Shown here: positions 22,253 through 29,100 of the stretch, piece after piece
Numbering within the stretch: position 1 is the first letter of the stretch
Layout: the number at the start of each line of letters is the position of its first letter
Virus record (IMG/VR): IMGVR_UViG_3300008114_000086
Span: 1-34,044 of that record
Source: a virus
Direction: 5' to 3' (one strand)
DNA length: 34,044 nucleotides
Position numbers and translations under genes: made by a program
The notes under the pieces: model-generated
The model's database searches: none
The model's input: the letters and a program-made list of their open reading frames with translations, nothing else
Told to the model about the DNA's origin: nothing

Positions 22253-24178
22253 ATGACTACTTGCGTTGACTGCTACGGAACCAATAACATAGAACCTTGT
22301 GCTGAGGTAGGATGTCTTTCCACTAACTACGGAAAATGTATTTCTTATTCAGGAGATGGACTTTACTGTTCATTGGGTCCTATTAACACCTTTACTTATA
22401 GTGGTACTGCTGTTGCCATAGTTTCTGAAGTTACTGTAGTAGTTAGTTCTACTGGCGGTACAGGTTCTGGAGCTACTTTTAGTGTAACTCGCGGCCCTTC
22501 TTCTACCTCATACACAATTTCTATTGTAAACAGAGGTAGTGGATATGCAGTAGGAGATACTTTAACTATTGCTGGTACAGCAGTAGGTGGTACTGCTCCT
22601 GCAAATAACATCTCAATTGCAGTAACTACATTGTCTGCCTTGATTGATTCTACCTACACAGTAGACGCAGCAATCAAGAACTTGCATGATCGTATCTGTA
22701 ACTTAACTCCAAGTGGACTTTTGTACAGTGGATTTAACTTCTCTTGCCTTCGTCAAGGAGGTAACTTAGAGTCAGTAGGTGCTTCAATTACAACTGCACA
22801 AGGATTTGCTGAATCAGCTTCTGCTGCCTTGTGTGCTTTAAACACAAGAGTTAAAGCAGTAGAAACTCCTACATTTACAGTTCCTGGTTGTGTAGTAGGA
22901 TTGACTTCAGGTGTATCTACGCTTGGTGCAATCTTGACAGAGTATGGAAGTAAGCTTTGTGCTATCGCAAGTGGTAGTGGAGGTATTACAATCACTGGTG
23001 TAACAGTTCCTGGTAGTTGTACTATGACTGCACAACCATCATCAACTGCCGCTATTGGTACTTGGATTGATTGGGTAGTAGATAACTTCTGTTCAATCAC
23101 TACAGGATTAAACGCAGCAATCACCTCAACCAACAGTAACGTAACTACAATCAGTACATTCTTAGGAAGTACAACTAGATTTAATAACAGCGCTAACTGC
23201 TTAACTGCCTTAGGAGGTACTGCAACTGATTCAGCTCATGCTACCATCGGTTACTTGACTACTAAAGTATGTGCAGTAGATACTACAGTTACTGCAATCC
23301 CTTCTTACATTAAGAATGATAGTGTAGCACTTAACTGGGTAGGTTGTTTTGGTTCTGCTCCTTACAGTTATTCTAACACAGGTGCAAGTATCCAAACACA
23401 ATTACAACGTATTGTAGCAGTACTAAACGCAGAGAAGACTACTTACTCTGGAGATTTTGTAGTAACTACAGCAGGTTGCGGTTCTAAAGTTGTTTCTTTA
23501 GCAGCAGGTGCAGCGTTTTCTTGTGCTTCTTTAGCTGCTTGTTCTATTGATTCTTTGGGTGATGTAGTTATTACAACTCCATCTAACCCTCACGTTCTTT
23601 ACTACAACGGCACTAACTGGGTTAACAAGAACATCAATGCCTTGGTTACTCTAAGTAGCACTGACACAACTGTTGCTATAACCACAACTACAACTGCAGG
23701 TAACGTAAACTATGACTTGAGTGTTACTGGTCTTACCGCTACAAGAGCAAACCTTACAGCAATTGCAGTAGTAGGAGCTAACAATACATTCCCAGCAGGT
23801 TTCCCAACAACTCCTGGTAGCGGATATGCATTAGTAACTAAACAAGGAAGCATCGTAACCTTAGCAGGAAGTATTGAGTTAGTTGTAACTAGCGGACTTA
23901 CTTTAGCTAGTGGTTCTTTGGTTGCTCTTGCTACAGTACCTGCAGGATTTAGACCAATTGCAGGAACTATTAGTTTCTATTGCAGAGTGTTTAAGAAAGC
24001 AACTGCTCCTTACACAGACCCTGATGGTTCATTTGATGCACGTATTACAATTGATACTGCGGGTACATTAACTATGATTCCATTCCCCGTATACCCTGCA
24101 GCTAGTTTGATTCTTTCTACTGCAGGAAGTAAAGTAGAAGTACTAATTGGAGGTAACTCTTACAGTATTCTACCATAA
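22253..24178 (+). CDS. Probable tail fibre / receptor-binding protein with Cys-paired repeats
   Basis: The protein has 641 residues. Residues 1-45 form a Cys-rich head (MTTCVDCYGTNNIEPCAEVG, KCISYSGDGLYC). Residues about 58-126 are an inserted beta module with GSGATFSVTR, NRGSGYAVGDTLTIAG and APANNISIAV, a repeat type common in phage fibres. Residues 165-340 contain four Cys-paired units (Cys pairs 165/194, 213/236, 256/280, 316/340). From about 440 a beta-sandwich tip ends with VPAGFRPIAGTISFYCRVF and SKVEVLIGGNSYSILP. Size, Thr/Ser/Ala/Gly-rich beta composition and modular build fit a fibre that recognises the host surface. The next gene module starts after a strong terminator. Confidence 0.75.
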   Translation: MTTCVDCYGTNNIEPCAEVGCLSTNYGKCISYSGDGLYCSLGPINTFTYSGTAVAIVSEVTVVVSSTGGTGSGATFSVTRGPSSTSYTISIVNRGSGYAVGDTLTIAGTAVGGTAPANNISIAVTTLSALIDSTYTVDAAIKNLHDRICNLTPSGLLYSGFNFSCLRQGGNLESVGASITTAQGFAESASAALCALNTRVKAVETPTFTVPGCVVGLTSGVSTLGAILTEYGSKLCAIASGSGGITITGVTVPGSCTMTAQPSSTAAIGTWIDWVVDNFCSITTGLNAAITSTNSNVTTISTFLGSTTRFNNSANCLTALGGTATDSAHATIGYLTTKVCAVDTTVTAIPSYIKNDSVALNWVGCFGSAPYSYSNTGASIQTQLQRIVAVLNAEKTTYSGDFVVTTAGCGSKVVSLAAGAAFSCASLAACSIDSLGDVVITTPSNPHVLYYNGTNWVNKNINALVTLSSTDTTVAITTTTTAGNVNYDLSVTGLTATRANLTAIAVVGANNTFPAGFPTTPGSGYALVTKQGSIVTLAGSIELVVTSGLTLASGSLVALATVPAGFRPIAGTISFYCRVFKKATAPYTDPDGSFDARITIDTAGTLTMIPFPVYPAASLILSTAGSKVEVLIGGNSYSILP

Positions 24179-24182
24179 GACC

Positions 24183-24214
24183 TTGACAGTTTACTTGGGT
24201 TGGTTGTCTGTCAA
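24183..24214. repeat. Inverted repeat after the tail-fibre gene
   Basis: TTGACAG at 24183-24189 and CTGTCAA at 24208-24214 are exact reverse complements separated by 18 nt. It lies between the fibre stop and the main terminator. The role is not clear. Confidence 0.5.
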
Positions 24215-24224
24215 AACCCCGAAT

Positions 24225-24250
24225 AGAGCCTAGGCAACTAGGCTCTTTTT
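24225..24250 (+). terminator. Strong intrinsic terminator ending the head/fibre module
   Basis: AGAGCCTAG at 24225-24233 pairs perfectly with CTAGGCTCT at 24238-24246 across a GCAA tetraloop, followed by a T tract to 24250. It marks the boundary with the tail-knob operon. Confidence 0.93.
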
Positions 24251-24267
24251 GGTTTAAGTAAAAGTAA

Positions 24268-24298
24268 TTGACATTAGTAATAGTTTAAATTATATTTG
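24268..24298 (+). promoter_or_regulatory. Bacteroidota-type promoter for the tail-knob operon
   Basis: TATATTTG at 24291-24298 matches TAnnTTTG exactly, with TTG at 24268-24270 spaced by 20 nt. The box covers the TTG at 24296, so translation of the next gene must begin downstream, at ATG 24323. Confidence 0.75.
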
Positions 24299-24322
24299 TA
24301 TAAAAGTAACTCTACACAAACT

Positions 24323-24952
24323 ATGACAATATCAGATATAATATCCAGAGTTAGAGTTTCTAATAAATTTATTAGTGATGATGATTTCATGTCTGATAGG
24401 TATATATACAATACCTTAAAGACCAAGGCTAGTGCTTTACTACGTAGAGAAATTAACCTTCGTAAGTTATTAACTTCTGATAATGTATACAGTGCCTACG
24501 AGTGTGTAGAGTTGATTTTAGCTCCAGGAGCTGAGTGTGATCTTAACTGCGACATAAGAAGAACTAAGAAAAAGTTACCCAAGATTGAGGAAGGTCTTTA
24601 CTCCTACTTCATCCAAGGTGTATTTAACACATCTAACTCTGAAGAATTGTTTCCTACAACTATTAGGGACTTTATCAACCATACTAGATTACGAGTAAAG
24701 ACCAATCGTTCTTACTACACAATCAGAAATGGTTACTTGTATGTCCTTAACCCTGACGTAGAAGCAGTTAATATGTACGCTTACTTTACAGAACCTATTA
24801 ACCAAGTTCCTTGTAGTAGTATGTATGAGCAGGAGTTTAAGTTTCCTGAGTACTTATTAGATTCTTTGTTAGAGATAACTAACCAAAGTCTTATTACATT
24901 CCACAAACTTCCTAGCGAACCTTTTAGCGACAATAAAGATGATGCAATCTAA
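24323..24952 (+). CDS. Conserved crAss-like tail/ring-region protein
   Basis: I chose ATG 24323 (209 residues); the earlier TTG at 24296 lies within the promoter -7 box. The start MTISDIISRVRVSNKF, the segment SDRYIYNTLKTKASALLRREINLRKL, a Cys pair region (GAECDLNCDIRRTKKKLPKI) and a late FTEPINQVP/FKFPEYLLDSLLEI pattern match a conserved structural protein found before the ring and muzzle genes of crAss-like phages, as I recall it. A role in the tail knob is inferred. Its end overlaps the next gene by 14 bases, suggesting translational coupling. Confidence 0.7.
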   Translation: MTISDIISRVRVSNKFISDDDFMSDRYIYNTLKTKASALLRREINLRKLLTSDNVYSAYECVELILAPGAECDLNCDIRRTKKKLPKIEEGLYSYFIQGVFNTSNSEELFPTTIRDFINHTRLRVKTNRSYYTIRNGYLYVLNPDVEAVNMYAYFTEPINQVPCSSMYEQEFKFPEYLLDSLLEITNQSLITFHKLPSEPFSDNKDDAI

Positions 24953-25379
24953 AACTAAGTTGTCTTTAAAGTCAGACATTAATCCTTCCTCTTTGAAGGC
25001 TTATAAAAAGTTTGTAAGTGATACAGGACGTTCTGATATAAGCTATGTTAAGTTTAAAGCTATTATCTTTAAGGTAAACGAAAAAGTCCTTGAGAAAGTA
25101 ATGACAGGTAGATACAAGATAAGATTTCCAAAGATTGGTCTCTTATCTCTTATCAAGGTTACCCCTACAAAACTACTCAAGAAGATAGACTGGGGTAGAT
25201 ACCACAAGGATGGAGTTTACACAACATTCAAAAACTACCATACCGATGGTATGATGTATAGAATCTTCTTTTATTTGTACGAGAGAAAGTATCCGTACTT
25301 TGGCTTTTACAACTTTAGATTAAGTAAACCCAACCAAGTATTGTTGGGACAAAAGATTAAAAACAATGAAATACGCTAA
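24939..25379 (+). CDS. HU/IHF-like small conserved protein
   Basis: The protein has 146 basic residues. Residues about 33-70 give a helix followed by VMTGRYKIRFPKIGLLSLIKVTP, similar to the HU/IHF helix and 'lp.iGtf.i.k' strand. The segments KIDWGRYHKDG and YHTDGMMYRIFFYL are strongly conserved in crAss-like and some jumbo phages as I remember them. It may bind DNA or be a small tail/virion protein. Overlaps with both neighbours (14 bases upstream and an ATGAAAT-type junction downstream) place it firmly in the tail operon. Confidence 0.6.
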   Translation: MMQSKTKLSLKSDINPSSLKAYKKFVSDTGRSDISYVKFKAIIFKVNEKVLEKVMTGRYKIRFPKIGLLSLIKVTPTKLLKKIDWGRYHKDGVYTTFKNYHTDGMMYRIFFYLYERKYPYFGFYNFRLSKPNQVLLGQKIKNNEIR

Positions 25380-26199
25380 CGTAGAATATATCACCTCGGA
25401 GCCACTTATTGCGGAAGTAAAGCAAGAGTTAAAGACTTACTTTGAAGCTGGTGCTATTAGTGAGGTACTTATTCCTTCTTTTATAGATCAAGCTTTACGC
25501 AAACTAAAGGTTCTTGCACTACAACCAGAGGAAGCAGTAATACGTTTTGAGAACTATAAATCAGAACTTCCCCCCGACTTTTACTTGCTAGACTACGCTT
25601 TATCGTATTCTACCGATATATACTGGGATACTGCTGCAGGTTCTATGGTAGGTTCTTGGTATAAGAGTATTCAATCTGATGGATGTATTACAGGTCCAAG
25701 CAGTATTGAGATGTACGAAGCTATTACAATTCCTCTTCCTGGCTTTAGGATTTCTATGCAAAGACCTAAATGGATTAGAGTATATGCCGACAGTACTTCA
25801 TTGTGTGTAGAGAACTGTGAGAACTTAAAGGTTAGCAGTACGGATATTATCAAGATTAACAAGCACAAGAAAGCAAGTGCTAGTTTCCAAGAGGGTTGTG
25901 TGTATGTAAGATACTTTGCTCGCCCTGTGGATGACTATGGTATTCCTATGATTCCAGAAGTTTTAGAGGTAGAGGAGTACATTAAATCTTACTTAAAGTA
26001 TAAATTCTTTGAGCAAATGTGGCATTCAGTAATGGATGAGTCTACAAAACAAGTGACTGAGAAGTTAATGTATTACAAGAGAGAACAGTTAGAGAAACTT
26101 CAGGCTGCATTTAACTACCTGATGACTAAATCAAAGCAAGAAATTGCAGACTCTATTGTACGTACCCGTAACCGTTTTAGCAAATTTCACATTAGGTAA
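25366..26199 (+). CDS. Ring / tail-tube adaptor protein
   Basis: The protein has 277 residues. The N-terminal segment ISEVLIPSFIDQALRKLKVLALQPEEAVIRFENYKSELPPDFYLLDYAL is characteristic of the crAss-like ring proteins that stack between portal and tail muzzle, as I recall the family. The C-terminal third is helical and basic (KLMYYKREQLEKLQAAFNYLMTK; RTRNRFSKFHIR). It probably forms a dodecameric ring in the tail barrel. The stop overlaps the start of the muzzle gene (TAATG), so the two are translationally coupled, as expected for interacting subunits. Confidence 0.72.
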   Translation: MKYANVEYITSEPLIAEVKQELKTYFEAGAISEVLIPSFIDQALRKLKVLALQPEEAVIRFENYKSELPPDFYLLDYALSYSTDIYWDTAAGSMVGSWYKSIQSDGCITGPSSIEMYEAITIPLPGFRISMQRPKWIRVYADSTSLCVENCENLKVSSTDIIKINKHKKASASFQEGCVYVRYFARPVDDYGIPMIPEVLEVEEYIKSYLKYKFFEQMWHSVMDESTKQVTEKLMYYKREQLEKLQAAFNYLMTKSKQEIADSIVRTRNRFSKFHIR

Positions 26200-29100
26200 T
26201 GGAAATTAAAGGTAATCAAAATACCAAAGGGTTAAACCTTGATTCAATTAACTGGCAGGTAGAGGGTAGTCAGTTAACTTGGGCATTGAATGCAAACATT
26301 ATGTCCCATGATGGTAATACGTTTACCTATACAAATGAGATGTCAAACCAAATATGTGTGGACTTTAGTTCTTTTAAGAACGGATATCGCATAGTTGGTT
26401 TGCTTAATATTATAGAACAGAACAAAGTTGTTGTATTCTTGGTAGGTCCTGATGGCAAAGGAGAGATAGGAACAATTACAAACAACGGTTTAGATTGTGT
26501 AGAGTTAGATTCAGTTGAGACAGATTGCGGTTGTGCTGGTGGTAAGGTAATCAAGGATAATGTTGTTAAGGCTACCACTACAATAACATCTAATTCTAAC
26601 TCATGTTTCTATGGAGTAGTGTACCAACAGATTGATGATGGTACAGGAAACATGGTTAGCAACTATGACATTCGTTATGTAGACTGTAACGGAAATAGAG
26701 TTAGTGCTAACACAAGTAGTTTGATTTTTAAGACACGTCGCCAATGGTATATTGACTTAGGTTATCCTGGGTACGATACTACGCCAAATGGTTTAGATAT
26801 GATTGTCTCTGTAGTTTGTTTTGATCCACAAGCTACACAAGAGTGGATGGATGAGTTAACCAACACATATAGTTATGTGAGTTACTTCCAACACCCTAAC
26901 CCACTACTAAACGATACTTTCCCTTGTACCTCTACAGTTACAGAAAAGACTTGTTGTACTTATGATTCTGTCCTTATAGATGAGTGTTGTCAAGATTGTT
27001 GCCAAGATTGTTACACAGTAACTCTTGAGACTATTAATCCAACAGTACCTTCTGGCACTAGCACAGGTCAAGTAGTAATCGAGTATACTGATTGTAACGG
27101 AGTAGTTCGTGGCATAGAGACTCCTGAAAATAGCTTTGAAGGATATGGTTCTTTTAACATGGTTAAAGACTCTTGGAGAATTATCCAAAGAGGAACAGCA
27201 GGTGTTGATGTAAGAATTGTATCTGAGCAGTTATACTCTACAGGAAATTGCAACCCTTGTTTAAACCCTAGTCCTGAGAACTGCTGCTTAAACTTTGATA
27301 TTGAGAATCCTATCTACGCTACTTATCGTGTAGATCAATGTGAAACTAGAGTATACTTTGTAGATGGTAAGAATGCTCCTCGTTATCTTTCTTTAGAGTT
27401 TCCTTTGAACCGTGATGCTTGTGGAGAGTCACAAGATTGTGGTGGTAAGAAGTTAGTGACTAAAAAGAGTTGTGGTGAGTTAAAGATATTCCCAGATACC
27501 TGCCATCCTAAAGTAACTCCAACTAGAGTTTCTAACGGAGGTCAACTTAAAGCTGGAACTTATCAGTTTGCTATTGCCTACACAGATGAAGAAGGTGCTG
27601 AGTTAACTGACTACTTTGACTTCTGTCAACCTATTCCAATCTTTGAGAAGAAGTTAACTAACCTTACTGACTACCAAACCAACTACTCTATCACAGTACA
27701 AATAGACCATAAGGCAAACATCTTTGAGTACTTTAACTTAGTTGTAGCAGAGACTATCCAAGGAGCTACTACAAACTACTATCTGATAGGCACTTACAGA
27801 GTACAACAACAATATTTAACCGACAGTATTGTTTATACAGGAGAGTATAAGTCTACTTTTAGTTCTGCTTCGCCTTTAATACGAACTCCTTACTACAACA
27901 CCGCAGGTATAGTAGAGAACCAAAACGACATCTTGATGTTGGCTGATCTTGAGAAAGAGTATCAATACAACTTCCAACCTTTTGCAAACAAACTTAAGTT
28001 GCAATGGGAAACTGTTAAGATGCCTCATGGAGATAAATGGGACTACTCTAATCCTGAGATAGTGCATATGTTCCGCACCTATCAAAGAGACGAGGTGTAT
28101 GCTTTTGGTATTAAGTTTAAACTAAAGACAGGTAAGTATACTGAAGTATTCCATATTCCTGGAAGAGCTAAGAATCCTGCACTAGGAGACATAGACTCAA
28201 TCCCAACTACAAGTACAGATTACTTTGTAGAAGAGGGAGATTGTTCTGATGTAGCTGCACCTAAAGAAAAGTGGCAGGTATATAATACAGCAGGACAAGG
28301 TCAAGTATTTATCCCTAACAGTCCTACCGAACTAGAAAAGCAATTCTCTTGTGCCATCTTTAACGATAAACGTGGAGAGTTTGCCTACTGGGAATCAAAA
28401 GAAAAGTATCCATGTAACGAAGAGATATGGGATACAGATGCTTGGGGAAATGCATTAGCAGACCAACCTATTAGATTCCATAAGTTTCCTGATTCTTTAG
28501 TTAATCATATCCACGATGGACTGCATGCTACAGGCAATGCATTTCCTGCATTTGACAACCAATCTCATATCTTTCCGATTGGCGTAAGAGTAGATGCGGA
28601 TATCTTTAACAATCTTTTAAATACACTAGAACTTGCTAATCCTGCAGACCCTGATAAACCTTATTACGCTAAGGATATTATCTGTGGGTTTGAGTTAGTG
28701 TATGCTACTCGTGTAGGACACAAGTCAGTAGTTGCTAAAGGACTTCTCTATGACGTAGGATACTACAGAACAGATGAAGGAAGTAAAGAATACTACTATC
28801 CTAACTATCCATTTAACGATATCAACTGGAGAGGCACCAACTCACACACTGACCCTTACTTAAGAACTTCAGGTGATTGGTACAAAAAACAAGACAGAAG
28901 AAACAAGAATGAGGACACAAGCGAGTTCAATCACTTTGGTTTTGTAAACAGCAATATTGTAAACTATACTCATAGTCGTTTTACTTTCCACTCTCCTGAC
29001 ACACACTTCTCTTATCCTAAGATTGGTTCTGAACTTAAGTTAGAGGCTCTTGAGATTGGTAGTGTACTAGGGCACTTTGTAGAAGTAGAGGAGCATAGCA

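Noticed and set aside
24296-24322. TTG start for the first tail-knob gene
   Set aside because: It overlaps the -7 promoter box and would precede the transcription start; ATG 24323 fits.
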